DNA of 64,000 bases from Streptococcus oralis subsp. dentisani. GTDB lineage: Bacteria; Bacillota; Bacilli; Lactobacillales; Streptococcaceae. The stretch is from NCBI RefSeq assembly GCF_007475365.1, contig NZ_CP034442.1, positions 62,001-126,000 of the forward strand. Direction: 5' to 3'. Under the pieces are notes generated by a model. That model worked only from the letters and a program-made list of their open reading frames with translations. It did no database searches and was not told the DNA's origin. Position numbers and translations under genes: made by a program. How positions within the stretch are numbered: the stretch's first letter is position 1; every line of letters starts with the position of its first letter. Positions 1 through 8,458 of this stretch are shown here, piece by piece.

Positions 1-88
1 CTTTAACGGAATTTTGGTAGGGACAGCTCTTATGCAGGCAGAGGATGTGGCTCAAAGAGTCAAGGAGTTGCAGATTGACAAAGGTTAA
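1..88 (+). CDS. trpC: Indole-3-glycerol phosphate synthase, C-terminal end (partial)
   Basis: An open frame enters from the left edge, ends in a glycine and stops at TAA 86-88; 28 codons are visible. The end reads as the last beta/alpha unit of a TIM barrel (GTALMQAED followed by an amphipathic helix), which fits TrpC. The identification rests mainly on position: trpF, trpB and trpA follow directly in the usual streptococcal trp order. The 3' end overlaps the trpF start by 14 bases, which suggests translational coupling. Confidence 0.8.
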   Translation, partial: FNGILVGTALMQAEDVAQRVKELQIDKG

Positions 89-674
89 GATTTGTGGACT
101 ATCGACCAAAGAAGCGGTAGAAACAGCCGTATCAGCAGGGGCGGATTACATCGGTTTTGTCTTCTCACCTAGTAAAAGGCAGGTGACCTTGGAAGAGGCT
201 ACTGAGCTGGCAAAGCTCATTCCTGCTAATGTTAAAAATGTTGGTGTATTTGTTTCACCAAGTCGGGCAGAACTGCTAGAAGCGATTGACAAGGTTGGCT
301 TGGACTTGGTTCAAGTTCATGGTCAGGTAGGGGATGATTTGTTTGAGGATTTACCTTGTGCCAGTATTCAGGCTGTGCAGGTGGATGGAGAGGGTCATGT
401 GCCCAATTCTCAGGCAGACTATCTACTCTTTGATGCCCCTGTGGCTGGGAGTGGCCAGACCTTTGACTGGGGTCAACTGGATACGACAGGATTAACTCAG
501 CCTTTCTTTATCGCAGGTGGGCTTAATGAAGACAATGTAGTAAAAGCAATTCAACACTTTACTCCCTATGCAGTAGATGTATCGAGCGGAGTGGAGACAG
601 ATGGACAAAAAGATCATGAAAAGATTAGAAGATTTATAGAGAGGGTAAAGCATGGCATATCAAGAACCAAATAA
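75..674 (+). CDS. trpF: Phosphoribosylanthranilate isomerase
   Basis: This cytosolic enzyme performs the Amadori rearrangement of N-(5-phosphoribosyl)anthranilate in tryptophan synthesis. I chose TTG 75 over the upstream ATG 45 because it yields the usual 199 residues and the family N-terminus MTKVKICG, and because AGGAG at 63-67 lies 7 bases before it. Cys7 is the expected catalytic base and Asp120 (in LLFDA) the expected acid. The barrel end, with GGLNEDNV and DVSSGVE phosphate-binding loops, is intact. The start lies inside the end of trpC and the stop lies 23 bases inside trpB, so the trp genes are tightly coupled. The TTG start may lower its expression relative to trpB. Confidence 0.95.
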   Translation: MTKVKICGLSTKEAVETAVSAGADYIGFVFSPSKRQVTLEEATELAKLIPANVKNVGVFVSPSRAELLEAIDKVGLDLVQVHGQVGDDLFEDLPCASIQAVQVDGEGHVPNSQADYLLFDAPVAGSGQTFDWGQLDTTGLTQPFFIAGGLNEDNVVKAIQHFTPYAVDVSSGVETDGQKDHEKIRRFIERVKHGISRTK

Positions 675-1875
675 AGATGGATTTTACGGAAAATTCGGCG
701 GACATTTTGTCCCAGAAACATTGATGACAGCAGTTTTGGAGTTGGAGAAGGCTTACCGTGAAAGTCAGGCAGACCCCAGTTTCCAAGAGGAATTAAATCA
801 ACTTTTGCTCCAGTATGTAGGACGTGAAACGCCTCTTTACTACGCAAAAAACTTGACCCAGCATATCGGCGGAGCCAAGATTTACCTCAAACGGGAAGAC
901 CTTAACCATACAGGGGCCCACAAGATTAACAATGCCTTGGGACAAGTTTTGCTTGCTAAACGCATGGGTAAAAAGAAAATTATCGCAGAAACAGGTGCTG
1001 GTCAACATGGTGTAGCAACTGCAACAGCTGCAGCCCTCTTTAACATGGAATGTACCATCTATATGGGTGAAGAGGATGTCAAACGCCAAGCCCTCAATGT
1101 CTTTCGTATGGAGCTTTTGGGAGCAAAGGTTGAGGCCGTGACAGATGGTTCGCGAGTGCTTAAGGATGCGGTCAATGCAGCCCTTCGTTCATGGGTAGCT
1201 AATATCGATGACACCCACTATATTCTTGGTTCTGCCTTGGGACCTCATCCTTTCCCAGAAATTGTTCGTGACTTCCAAAGTGTCATCGGTCGAGAGGCTA
1301 AACAACAGTACCGTGACTTGACAGGCCAAGACCTGCCAGATGCCCTAGTCGCTTGTGTTGGTGGTGGTTCAAATGCCATCGGCCTTTTCCATCCATTTGT
1401 AGAAGATGAGTCAGTAGCCATGTATGGGGCCGAAGCAGCAGGACTTGGTGTGGATACAGAGCACCATGCAGCTACCCTGACCAAGGGTCGTCCAGGTGTC
1501 CTCCACGGTTCCCTCATGGATGTGCTCCAAGATGCCCATGGTCAAATTCTTGAAGCCTTCTCTATCTCAGCAGGTTTGGACTACCCTGGTATCGGTCCAG
1601 AACATTCTCACTATCATGATATCAAACGTGCCAGCTATGTTCCTGTGACTGACGAAGAAGCCTTGGAAGGATTCCAACTCTTGTCTCGTGTGGAAGGAAT
1701 TATCCCAGCCTTGGAATCAAGCCACGCCATTGCCTTTGCAGTGAAATTGGCCAAAGAACTTGGTCCAGACAAGTCTATAATTGTCTGCCTATCCGGTCGT
1801 GGGGACAAGGATGTAGTTCAAGTCAAAGACCGCTTAGAAGCAGATGCAGCAAAGAAGGGAGAAGCCCATGCCTAA
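652..1875 (+). CDS. trpB: Tryptophan synthase beta chain
   Basis: The beta subunit condenses indole with serine using pyridoxal phosphate. The protein is 407 residues, a normal length. Lys91 in HTGAHKINN is the Schiff-base lysine, and the GGGSNAIG loop near residue 237 binds the cofactor phosphate. The C-terminal SGRGDKD motif is present. The start ATG follows GAGAGGG and overlaps trpF. It makes an alpha2-beta2 complex with TrpA, whose gene overlaps its 3' end. No damage is visible. Confidence 0.98.
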   Translation: MAYQEPNKDGFYGKFGGHFVPETLMTAVLELEKAYRESQADPSFQEELNQLLLQYVGRETPLYYAKNLTQHIGGAKIYLKREDLNHTGAHKINNALGQVLLAKRMGKKKIIAETGAGQHGVATATAAALFNMECTIYMGEEDVKRQALNVFRMELLGAKVEAVTDGSRVLKDAVNAALRSWVANIDDTHYILGSALGPHPFPEIVRDFQSVIGREAKQQYRDLTGQDLPDALVACVGGGSNAIGLFHPFVEDESVAMYGAEAAGLGVDTEHHAATLTKGRPGVLHGSLMDVLQDAHGQILEAFSISAGLDYPGIGPEHSHYHDIKRASYVPVTDEEALEGFQLLSRVEGIIPALESSHAIAFAVKLAKELGPDKSIIVCLSGRGDKDVVQVKDRLEADAAKKGEAHA

Positions 1876-2644
1876 GACTTTAACAGAAAAATTGAACGCT
1901 ATCAAAGCAGCTGGAAAAGGAATTTTCGTTCCCTATATCATGGCTGGAGACCATGAGAAAGGTTTGGATGGTCTCGCTGAAACAATCCACTTTTTAGAAG
2001 ATTTGGGTGTTTCAGCTATTGAAGTGGGCATTCCCTTTTCGGACCCTGTTGCAGATGGACCTGTGATTGAAGAAGCAGGCTTGCGCAGTCTAGCTCGCGG
2101 GACGTCCACTCAGGCTTTGGTTGAAACCTTGAAAACCATTCAGACTGAGGTTCCGCTTGTCATCATGACCTATTTTAATCCCCTCTTTCAGTACGATGTG
2201 GAGAAATTTGTCAAAGATTTGGCAGATACAGCGGTTAAGGGCTTGATTATTCCAGACCTGCCTCATGAGCATGCCAACTTTGTAGAGCCTTTTTTGGCAG
2301 ACGCAGATATAGCCTTGATTCCCCTAGTTAGTTTGACGACAGGAATTGAGCGCCAAAAAGAGTTGATTGAAGGAGCAGAAGGCTTCGTCTATGCGGTTGC
2401 CATTAATGGGGTGACAGGGAAATCAGGCAATTACCGTGCAGACTTGGACAAGCACTTGGCGCAATTGCATCAAGTAGCTGACATCCCTGTATTGACAGGC
2501 TTTGGTGTGTCTAGCCAAGCTGATGTAGAACGCTTCAATGCGGTGTCAGATGGCGTTATCGTCGGTTCGAAAATTGTAAAAGCTCTCCACCAAGGAGAGC
2601 CGATTGAGAACTTTATCAAACAAGCAGTAGCTTACCAAAAATAA
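1868..2644 (+). CDS. trpA: Tryptophan synthase alpha chain
   Basis: The alpha subunit cleaves indole-3-glycerol phosphate to indole and glyceraldehyde-3-phosphate. I chose ATG 1868 because MPKTLTEKL is the family N-terminus and the purine-rich AAGAAGGGAGAAG precedes it; the protein is 258 residues. Glu52 and Asp63 in the [14 protein letters not shown] segment correspond to the catalytic Glu49/Asp60 of the enteric enzyme. It starts inside trpB and is the last trp gene. Its 3' end overlaps the convergent prepilin peptidase gene by 29 bases, so transcripts from both strands probably collide here. I saw no clear terminator between them. Confidence 0.98.
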   Translation: MPKTLTEKLNAIKAAGKGIFVPYIMAGDHEKGLDGLAETIHFLEDLGVSAIEVGIPFSDPVADGPVIEEAGLRSLARGTSTQALVETLKTIQTEVPLVIMTYFNPLFQYDVEKFVKDLADTAVKGLIIPDLPHEHANFVEPFLADADIALIPLVSLTTGIERQKELIEGAEGFVYAVAINGVTGKSGNYRADLDKHLAQLHQVADIPVLTGFGVSSQADVERFNAVSDGVIVGSKIVKALHQGEPIENFIKQAVAYQK

Positions 2645-3275
2645 TCAAACAAGCAGCAAGTAAGAGGAAAGGCACAAAAGGAAGTCTTTCCTTTTTCTTT
2701 TGCGAGAGAAAGGCTAAAATCCCTGTCGCCGAAGCAAACTGAATCAAAATCAGTAACTCTGTCGCATTAAAGATGAGAGCGCAAGAAGCTAGAAAGAGAA
2801 AATCCCCTGCGCCCATGCGGATATCAATAAAATGAGCCATGATTCCAAGGATAAGGAAGAAGACCATAACCAGATTCCAGCCAGAGCAGGCCATGAGGAT
2901 TAGGTGGAAAGTCATCCAGACCAGTAAGGGATATTCCTGATGGCGAAAGTCGTAGATTCCCAAGGTCAAGCCAGCAGTGATTAGGATGACTTGACCAAAG
3001 GAAATCCAACCCCAAGACCAAGTCAGAAAGAGGAGTCCTAAGCCTAGTTCAAAGAGGGCATACCAGATAGGATAGCGAGCCTTGCAGTAGCGACAGCGAA
3101 AGCGATTGAAGACCTGAGAGAGGATCGGAATTAGATCTAAGGGACGCAAGCGAGTCTGACAGGAATCGCAGTGACTAGCTGGCTGGATAATGGATTGCTC
3201 AGGAAAACGGTCAATGACCAAACCCAAGAAAGAAGCGAGAATGCTCCCGACAAGAAAAAAATAAAGATTAATCAT
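2616..3275 (-). CDS. cclA: Prepilin peptidase (competence pilus)
   Basis: This membrane aspartic protease cleaves and methylates type IV-like prepilins such as ComGC and is needed for DNA uptake. The 219-residue protein has the family order: an N-terminal hydrophobic stretch, a zinc-type domain with two CxxC pairs (Cys36/Cys39 and Cys61/Cys64), then several membrane segments. Asp109 and the GAGD motif (Asp158) are the expected catalytic pair. A ComX-type box lies 7 bases upstream of the start, so it is probably a late-competence gene. No good Shine-Dalgarno sequence precedes ATG 3275. It is convergent with trpA. Confidence 0.9.
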   Translation of the reverse strand: MINLYFFLVGSILASFLGLVIDRFPEQSIIQPASHCDSCQTRLRPLDLIPILSQVFNRFRCRYCKARYPIWYALFELGLGLLFLTWSWGWISFGQVILITAGLTLGIYDFRHQEYPLLVWMTFHLILMACSGWNLVMVFFLILGIMAHFIDIRMGAGDFLFLASCALIFNATELLILIQFASATGILAFLSQKKKERLPFVPFLLLAACLIIFGKLLLV

Positions 3276-3282
3276 ACTTATC

Positions 3283-3290
3283 TATTCGTA
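3283..3290 (-). promoter_or_regulatory. cin box (ComX/SigX promoter) of the prepilin peptidase
   Basis: On the minus strand the sequence is TACGAATA preceded by a run of T, the consensus cin box used by the competence sigma factor ComX. Only seven bases separate it from the predicted ATG. Because the cin box occupies the -10 position, transcription would start at or next to the start codon, which implies a leaderless or nearly leaderless message. Confidence 0.8.
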
Positions 3291-3344
3291 AAAAATAGGA
3301 GAAGTGGTATAATGGAGAAACATAGATAAGATAGTGAGGTCAAG

Positions 3345-3800
3345 ATGACAATTTGTTTTGAAGAAAATGTGAGTACAGAAAACGCTCAATTCGTATGCCA
3401 ATGGTCTAACTCCCTTGGCAAATCCTTTCAAGAACAATGGATGGGAACAATGGTTCCTTTTCCCTTAACAATTCAAATCTTGCAAGATTTGGGAGGAATC
3501 TTTTCAATCTTTGATGGACAAGAGTTTGTGGGGCTTATCCAGAAAATCAGGCTAGAAGACAGGAATCTTCATATCGGGAGATTTTTTATCAACCCCCAGA
3601 AACAGGGACAGGGCTTAGGTAGCCAGGCATTAAGGAAATTTGTTAGTTTGGCCTTTGAAAATGAAGACATAGATACTATTTCTCTAAATGTCTACGAGGC
3701 AAATCAAAGAGCTTACAATCTTTACCAAAAAGAAGGATTTGAAATCGTTCAAATGGTTGAAACACCTATACGAAAATACATCATGAAAAAGGGGAGATAG
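3345..3800 (+). CDS. GNAT family N-acetyltransferase
   Basis: A 151-residue protein with the acetyl-CoA binding motif A of GNAT enzymes: the segment INPQKQGQGLGSQAL fits the Q/RxxGxG/A pattern. It is followed by the usual C-terminal NVYEANQRAYNLYQKEGF segment. The substrate cannot be read from the sequence; the RimI-like end suggests an amine or protein N-terminus. The ATG has only a weak purine-rich upstream sequence (GTGAGGTCAAG). A TATAAT-like box lies upstream at about 3310, in the space shared with the divergent prepilin peptidase. It stands alone. Confidence 0.85.
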   Translation: MTICFEENVSTENAQFVCQWSNSLGKSFQEQWMGTMVPFPLTIQILQDLGGIFSIFDGQEFVGLIQKIRLEDRNLHIGRFFINPQKQGQGLGSQALRKFVSLAFENEDIDTISLNVYEANQRAYNLYQKEGFEIVQMVETPIRKYIMKKGR

Positions 3801-3804
3801 AAAG

Positions 3805-3837
3805 TAAAAAAAGCCTTGGTTCCCAAAGCTTTTTTAT
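3805..3837. terminator. Bidirectional terminator between GNAT gene and ltrA
   Basis: An imperfect hairpin (AAAAAGCCTTGG ... CCCAAAGCTTTTTT) lies between two convergent genes, with A and T runs on both sides. It can end transcription in either direction. Confidence 0.6.
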
Positions 3838-3849
3838 GTTATAAACTCA

Positions 3850-4995
3850 TTAAAATAATCCCCAGTTAGATTTGGAATATTTTTTATTCTGTGTCATATA
3901 AAAATAAATAAAATGAATGGTTATAGCTAGAGCTAAAATGGTTGTTATACTCACTACTATTATAGGATTAGAAGCAAAGATTAAAGAGAGAATCAAGGCA
4001 GTCAGATAGAGTGTCGCTTGGACACAGTAGTAACTTTTCGAATAGCGAAGATAGTGTTTGTTATGGGGCCCATTTACTAGGACAGCAGCTTGAAAGAGGC
4101 CAAATCCGATATAAGAGAAGCTGGTTGCAAAGAGACGATTAGCTTCAGGATTCAGAAGAAAACTCATCGAAACGGCCATCATAAGAAGTCCAATGAAAAT
4201 AGGATAGTGACTGTAAATTAGAAATAGCCCCTTTTGATTAGATTTTTCATCAATAGCATGGTCGAATTGACCAAAATAAAACAAGAACAGAGAAATCATA
4301 ATAATGAAATAAAGAACCGAATAAATCGAGAAATTCTCGATTGTAAAGAAGTTAGCTAGCTCCGTAATCATCTCTCCAAACATAATAATGACAAGAAGGG
4401 AGATGCGCTCGATTAAATGGGGGAGATTTACCTGGTAATGCTTATCTTTATTAAGCAAAATACTTGGCATAATAAATGTTAGCAGAATACTAGCATAAAG
4501 GATATAGACTCCAACGTAAATAGGAAGAAGAGCTGCTAGATAGATTTCTAAACTTCGTAGACCTGTTATCCATAGAAAACCTTTGATACTTTCCCGATGA
4601 ACATTATCGGTTGATTTTTTAAAAAACTCAACCAAATATTGAAAAAATAAGGTAAGGGTTAATGAACCAATAGCCCAACAGACATAATGAAAATATTGTT
4701 GCCAATCAGGTCCAATCATATTGGCTATAAAGAGTAAAATTCCCATTTTGATAAACATGATTACTATGTTAAAAAAAGAGTTCTTTCCATAGCGATTGGT
4801 ATAATCGGTTTGAATCATCCAGGAATCGATGAGAACCAAAGTAGCAATGAAAAAATCAAGGAAAGAATTCCAAGTCAAAATACCGTTATGAAGATGGTCG
4901 ATTAAAGTAGTTACTTTTGAAATTGCAAAAACAAAAACTAAGTCATAAAAAAGTTCTGAAAATTCTACACGTTTATGTTTAATAAGAGTTGTCAT
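3850..4995 (-). CDS. ltrA: LtrA-family (low temperature requirement) membrane protein
   Basis: A 381-residue very hydrophobic protein with about ten predicted membrane segments. The N-terminal segment RVEFSELFYDLVFVFAISKVT matches the start of LtrA-family proteins (first described in Listeria as needed for growth in the cold), and the ERISLLVIIMFGE segment near the middle is also typical. Molecular function is unknown. The start ATG 4995 has AAAGGTC a few bases upstream. It is a single gene, convergent with the GNAT gene and followed upstream by a long non-coding accessory stretch. Confidence 0.85.
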   Translation of the reverse strand: MTTLIKHKRVEFSELFYDLVFVFAISKVTTLIDHLHNGILTWNSFLDFFIATLVLIDSWMIQTDYTNRYGKNSFFNIVIMFIKMGILLFIANMIGPDWQQYFHYVCWAIGSLTLTLFFQYLVEFFKKSTDNVHRESIKGFLWITGLRSLEIYLAALLPIYVGVYILYASILLTFIMPSILLNKDKHYQVNLPHLIERISLLVIIMFGEMITELANFFTIENFSIYSVLYFIIMISLFLFYFGQFDHAIDEKSNQKGLFLIYSHYPIFIGLLMMAVSMSFLLNPEANRLFATSFSYIGFGLFQAAVLVNGPHNKHYLRYSKSYYCVQATLYLTALILSLIFASNPIIVVSITTILALAITIHFIYFYMTQNKKYSKSNWGLF

Positions 4996-5103
4996 CTTAA
5001 GACCTTTCTATTTTAGAAGTACAATTTATTATAACAGAAAATAGCAATAAAAGAAAAAGAGATTCTTAAATAACTTTATGTGTCGCTAATGAACTGCGCC
5101 ACA

Positions 5104-5143
5104 AAAGTTAGGTTTTTTCTGTCCAACTTTTGGGGTCAGTACA
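5104..5143. mobile_element. Possible IS3-family end remnant
   Basis: On the minus strand the segment starts TGTACTGACCCCAAAAGTTGG, written here only in part, and continues with ACAGAAAAAACC. This resembles terminal inverted repeats of IS3-family (IS150-type) elements. No transposase frame is attached and no matching second end was seen nearby. The call is by resemblance only. Confidence 0.4.
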
Positions 5144-5184
5144 GAAGGGCCGCTTTTTCTATCGTTTTTTAGTGCTAAGACTAC

Positions 5185-5243
5185 ACAAAAAAGCCTTGAT
5201 TCCAAGGCTTTTTCCTGTTGATTTAGATGCCCCCTACAGGGAT
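5185..5243. repeat. Copy A of tRNA-Lys 3'-flank repeat (tRNA fragment only)
   Basis: About 58 bases match the 3' flank of the tRNA-Lys genes at 8325 and 9329: a GCCTTG hairpin with T-run, then CCTGTTGATTTAGA, then the last 15-16 bases of tRNA-Lys (TGCCCCCTACAGGGAT on this strand). The match stops abruptly after that. Carrying only the 3' end of a tRNA is the usual structure of an attachment-site copy left by a tRNA-targeting integrative element. Confidence 0.7.
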
Positions 5244-5347
5244 TTGGAAAGGACTTTCATATTGAGAGCAATTAAAAATATTGAAATATAAGTGATTTTA
5301 GGTATTTTCAATGTCATGATTTAAAAATGGGACAAAAGTGGGGCAAA

Positions 5348-5383
5348 AACCATACAGATTCTAAACTGTATGGTTCTTTTTTT
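5348..5383. terminator. Strong intrinsic terminator
   Basis: A 10-bp perfect stem (AACCATACAG / CTGTATGGTT) with an 8-base loop is followed by a run of T. Directly upstream is an AAATGGGACAAAAGTGGGGC stretch of the kind often found at the 3' ends of phage-type integrase genes. It may therefore be the terminator of a lost integrase gene. Confidence 0.7.
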
Positions 5384-5797
5384 ATCTAACCAAGAAAGGT
5401 TAAAACTTATTAAAACAAATGCAATCAACTGTTGAAAACTTTTTAGTCCGTGTAATATAAAAACAAGTAAAAAGTTGAACTATAGGGAATATTGTGTCAT
5501 AATAGGTAATAGATGAATAATTAATAGATTGGAAATAATGCTTTCTTACCTTAACAAGTTGAATTGGTTATACATTTTTTCGTCGCAATTGTGTCTATCT
5601 CTCGAGTTTAGCTAGTTTTTATAAGCTCTGGTTTCTAATCAATATAACAAATTTTAGAAGTGCATAAGACAAGATGGTGACATTATTACAGTCATTTCTA
5701 GTCACCATATGTTGCTGGCACAGGCTGTTTGTAGTGTTGGCTATTTACTAGTCAGTTTAATCGGAGTGTTTAATTTTTATTGTTGAAAGGTTTTTAT
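5384..5797. other. AT-rich non-coding stretch upstream of the DUF308/papain-like gene
   Basis: No complete gene was found. A short open frame of about 40 codons around 5660-5780 (DIITVISSHHMLL then a hydrophobic segment) has no start or ribosome site and may be a decayed gene fragment. The rest is AT-rich with scattered TATA-like boxes. A promoter for the gene at 5798 must lie here, but I cannot single one out. Confidence 0.4.
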
Positions 5798-7087
5798 ATG
5801 GCGAAAATTCTATCTTTAGGTCTGACAGGTAAGAAATTACTTGCTCAGGGGTTCTTGTTTGTTCTGCTAGGTCTCATCTTGATGGTCACGGGGACTTGGT
5901 TGCCAGTAACAGTTATTCGCCTGGTTCTGTTTTTAGCTTGGATAGCAACGGTCGTAGATTTGCTATTAAGAGTTTTCAAAAAAAGCCAGTCAACGGATAC
6001 CTTGGGAGTTGCACTGGTTAAATTGTTAGTGCTGGGATATTTGCTTGGCTCCAATCTTGCGACGGATGTGCCGATTTATATTTTGGCTCTTGTGATTGGA
6101 GTTTATCAGATTTTTCATGCTAGTATTAACCTTGTCACCTATGTTCTCTACCGCAAAAACAAAATTCGACCTCGTTTTCGTCTCTTACTAGATGGACTCG
6201 TACTAGTTTTTCTTGGTGGGACTAGTCTTTTGTCCTCTACAGGAAATTCTGTCTTTCAACTCTTTGTATTAGGGGCTTATTTTTTCCTTTATGGTCTGTC
6301 CAATATCCGTGACGGTTTCTTATTTGAAGGGGAAATTGGGAAAAACCATCTCAAACGTCGTATTAGAATTAGCTTACCTATTGTCCTAGCCGCTCTCATC
6401 CCTGCAAGAACTTTAGCAAAAATCAACAAATTCATGCAGGAAAATGCTGATGAGAGAGAGGATATCCATCTTGGAATGGTGAAGTCTGGTAAGACAGCGG
6501 AGCTTGAAATTTTTGTTCATACAGCTGAGACCTCTCTGTTTTCGGCAATTGGTCATGTGGATATCTGCTATCAAGGCCGTGTTATTTCTTATGGCAACTA
6601 TGATCCGTCTTCTGAGACCTTATTTGGCATGGTAGGAGATGGTGTCTTATATTTCTGTGATCGTGACAAGTACATTGACCTATGTAAACGTGAGAGTCAA
6701 AAAACGCTTTTTGGTTATGGGATAGATTTGACGCCTGAAATGGAAAAAGCAGTTCAGAAAAAGTTGGCTGAATTGAAACAACTGACGATTCCATGGGAGC
6801 CAAGTGCAGATAAAATCATGACAGGTGATGGTAAGGAAGACTACACCTACGCTTATAAAATCAGACATGAGACAGATGGGGAACTTTATAAATTTATCAA
6901 ATCTAAGTTTAAATCCTACTTTGTCTTATCTACAAACTGTGTGCTCTTGGCTGATACCATAGTCGGTCAGGCTGGCACCGATATCCTCTCACCCAAAGGA
7001 TTTATCGCACCAGGAACTTACCAAGCTTACCTTGACCGAGAGTTTGAAAAACCAAATAGTATAGTCGTATCTAAACATGTTTATTAA
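5798..7087 (+). CDS. Membrane protein with DUF308/HdeD-like N-terminus and papain-like (YiiX/NlpC-P60 type) C-terminal domain
   Basis: A 429-residue protein. Residues 1-190 hold about six hydrophobic segments arranged like DUF308/HdeD proteins. Residues 215-425 form a soluble domain. There GHVDICYQGRVISYGNYD supplies a histidine, and LSTNCVLLADTIVG further on supplies a cysteine. This His-before-Cys order fits the permuted NlpC/P60 (YiiX-like) fold, which hydrolyses amide or ester bonds in cell wall or lipid. The function is inferred only. I chose ATG 5798 because GAAAGG lies 7 bases upstream; a TTG at 5780 would add six residues. It is followed after 9 bases by the AI-2E exporter gene, so the two are probably co-transcribed. 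Both lie inside the tRNA-Lys repeat region. Confidence 0.75.
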   Translation: MAKILSLGLTGKKLLAQGFLFVLLGLILMVTGTWLPVTVIRLVLFLAWIATVVDLLLRVFKKSQSTDTLGVALVKLLVLGYLLGSNLATDVPIYILALVIGVYQIFHASINLVTYVLYRKNKIRPRFRLLLDGLVLVFLGGTSLLSSTGNSVFQLFVLGAYFFLYGLSNIRDGFLFEGEIGKNHLKRRIRISLPIVLAALIPARTLAKINKFMQENADEREDIHLGMVKSGKTAELEIFVHTAETSLFSAIGHVDICYQGRVISYGNYDPSSETLFGMVGDGVLYFCDRDKYIDLCKRESQKTLFGYGIDLTPEMEKAVQKKLAELKQLTIPWEPSADKIMTGDGKEDYTYAYKIRHETDGELYKFIKSKFKSYFVLSTNCVLLADTIVGQAGTDILSPKGFIAPGTYQAYLDREFEKPNSIVVSKHVY

Positions 7088-7096
7088 GGAGAATTT

Positions 7097-8185
7097 ATGA
7101 ATTTAGTAAAAAAATACACCCCATTAATACTTTTTATAGGGCTGGTTACTCTTGTAATTCTGAATGCATCAAGCTTTATATCAGGGGCAGTATCTCTCTT
7201 TGAAGTAACTTCTACCTTGATTTATGGTGCTGTCATTGCTTTTGTGCTCAATGTTCCCATGAAAAAAATTGAAGAATTCCTAGTTAAAATGAAGGTAAAG
7301 GCAGGGTTGCGCCGTCCGATTGCTATGGTGCTTGTTTTCCTATCTCTTATCTTAATCGTGATCTGTCTTTTGGTTTTGGTGCTTCCAACCCTTGCTCAGA
7401 CTATTAGTCAGCTGGGAGCAGTCCTTTCAACAGTCCTGACTCAACTTGGGAAATTGCTAGACAGCTCGGAATTTGTAACCAAAGACATGTTGTCAACTAT
7501 CGTATCAGGCATACAGGGACAATCTAGTTCTATTAGCCAAGCTTTGATAGGTTTTTTATCAGGTCTGACTAGTAATATCGGCAATATTTTTTCAAGTTTG
7601 ATGAATGCCTTTTTGATTATAGTCTTCACCTTTTTATTTTTATCCAGTAAGGAACATTTGGCAGCGATGACGAGTCGACTTCTAAAAGTTTTTCTTCCAG
7701 AGAAGGTGGTGATAAAGTTGACTTACATTGGACAAGTAGCACTAGAGACTTATGACCAATTTTTGATGAGTCAGCTGATTGAAGCAGTTATCATAGGAGT
7801 TATGATAGCGGTTGGTTACAGCGTGTTTGGGATACCCTATGGAGTAATGACAGGTATCTTTGCAGGAGTGCTATCGTTCATTCCTTATGTAGGGCCTATG
7901 ATTGCTTGTGTTGTGGGAGCGATTTTTATCTTCACAGTGAGTCCTACTCAAGCCTTACTTTCTCTTCTTCTATATCAAGTTATACAGCTGATTGAAGGAA
8001 ACCTTATTTATCCTAGAGTTGTAGGGCAGTCTATTGGTTTGCCAGCTATTTTCACGCTTGCGGCTGCTAGTATCGGAGGGAATCTTTTCGGACTACTTGG
8101 AATGATATTCTTTACCCCCGTATTTGCTGTTATCTATCGACTGGTTAAAGAATTTGTCGTTGCAAAGGAAAATCAGGTAGATTAA
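7097..8185 (+). CDS. AI-2E family transporter (PerM/TqsA type)
   Basis: A 362-residue protein with the family layout: an N-terminal pair of membrane helices, a central region rich in Ser/Thr/Gln (residues about 95-160), and a C-terminal bundle carrying IPYGVMTGIFAGVLSFIPYVGPMI and the GNLIYPRVVGQSIGLPA motif. Family members export autoinducer-2 or act as ion or proton antiporters, so the substrate is uncertain. AAGGAG lies 6 bases before ATG 7097. It forms a two-gene unit with the preceding membrane protein and ends at a clear terminator. Its position between copies of a tRNA-derived repeat suggests acquisition as an accessory module. Confidence 0.85.
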   Translation: MNLVKKYTPLILFIGLVTLVILNASSFISGAVSLFEVTSTLIYGAVIAFVLNVPMKKIEEFLVKMKVKAGLRRPIAMVLVFLSLILIVICLLVLVLPTLAQTISQLGAVLSTVLTQLGKLLDSSEFVTKDMLSTIVSGIQGQSSSISQALIGFLSGLTSNIGNIFSSLMNAFLIIVFTFLFLSSKEHLAAMTSRLLKVFLPEKVVIKLTYIGQVALETYDQFLMSQLIEAVIIGVMIAVGYSVFGIPYGVMTGIFAGVLSFIPYVGPMIACVVGAIFIFTVSPTQALLSLLLYQVIQLIEGNLIYPRVVGQSIGLPAIFTLAAASIGGNLFGLLGMIFFTPVFAVIYRLVKEFVVAKENQVD

Positions 8186-8212
8186 GAAAAACTAAATTTA
8201 ATAAGATATACT

Positions 8213-8248
8213 GAGAAGAGAGTGAGAGATTCTCTTCTCTTTTATTTT
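8213..8248 (+). terminator. Terminator of the AI-2E family gene
   Basis: An 8-bp stem GAGAAGAG / CTCTTCTC with an 11-base loop is followed by TTTTATTTTT. Confidence 0.8.
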
Positions 8249-8282
8249 TAAATACTTTTCTACAAAAAGCTATTAGACGTTA

Positions 8283-8340
8283 AAAAAAGCCTTGGTTTCA
8301 AGGCTTATTTCTGTTGATTTAGATGCCCCCTGCAGGGCTC
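8283..8340. repeat. Copy B of tRNA-Lys 3'-flank repeat
   Basis: The segment repeats the GCCTTG hairpin, CTGTTGATTTAGA and the tRNA 3' end seen at 5185 and 9285, with several substitutions. On the minus strand the hairpin with its T-run (8283-8311) serves as the terminator of the tRNA-like gene at 8325-8397. Confidence 0.75.
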
Positions 8341-8397
8341 GAACCTGCGCCCCATAGCTTAAGAGTCTACTGCTCTACCAACTGAGCTAAGGAAGCA
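8325..8397 (-). tRNA. tRNA-Lys (CUU), diverged second copy
   Basis: A 73-base cloverleaf can be folded, with loop CTCTTAA giving anticodon CUU. Compared with the copy at 9329, stem positions 28-42, 29-41 and 49-65 have changed on both sides (compensatory), which argues for past selection on structure. Against full function are an A31-G39 mismatch at the anticodon stem base and an extra T3-G70 wobble in the acceptor. It may be a working divergent tRNA or a recent pseudogene. It lies directly downstream of the hdeD-like gene terminator and has no obvious promoter of its own. Confidence 0.7.
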
Positions 8398-8401
8398 ACA
8401 G

Positions 8402-8434
8402 AAAAAGCTGAGAATGTAACTTCCCAGCTTTTTT
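8402..8434. terminator. Bidirectional terminator at the end of the hdeD-like gene
   Basis: A stem AAAGCTG / CAGCTTT with flanking A and T runs sits between the minus-strand hdeD-like gene and the diverged tRNA-Lys. The AGAAAAAGCTG part matches the end of the 6S RNA region next to the other tRNA-Lys, so the duplication includes this flank. Confidence 0.65.
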
Positions 8435-8458
8435 AATATGCCCAAAATGGCAGCTAGA

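Noticed and set aside
1245..1517. Long frames opposite housekeeping genes such as trpB
   Set aside because: Antisense frames across trpB, lrgB, der, secA and others follow from codon bias of the real genes; none has a ribosome site or family motif.
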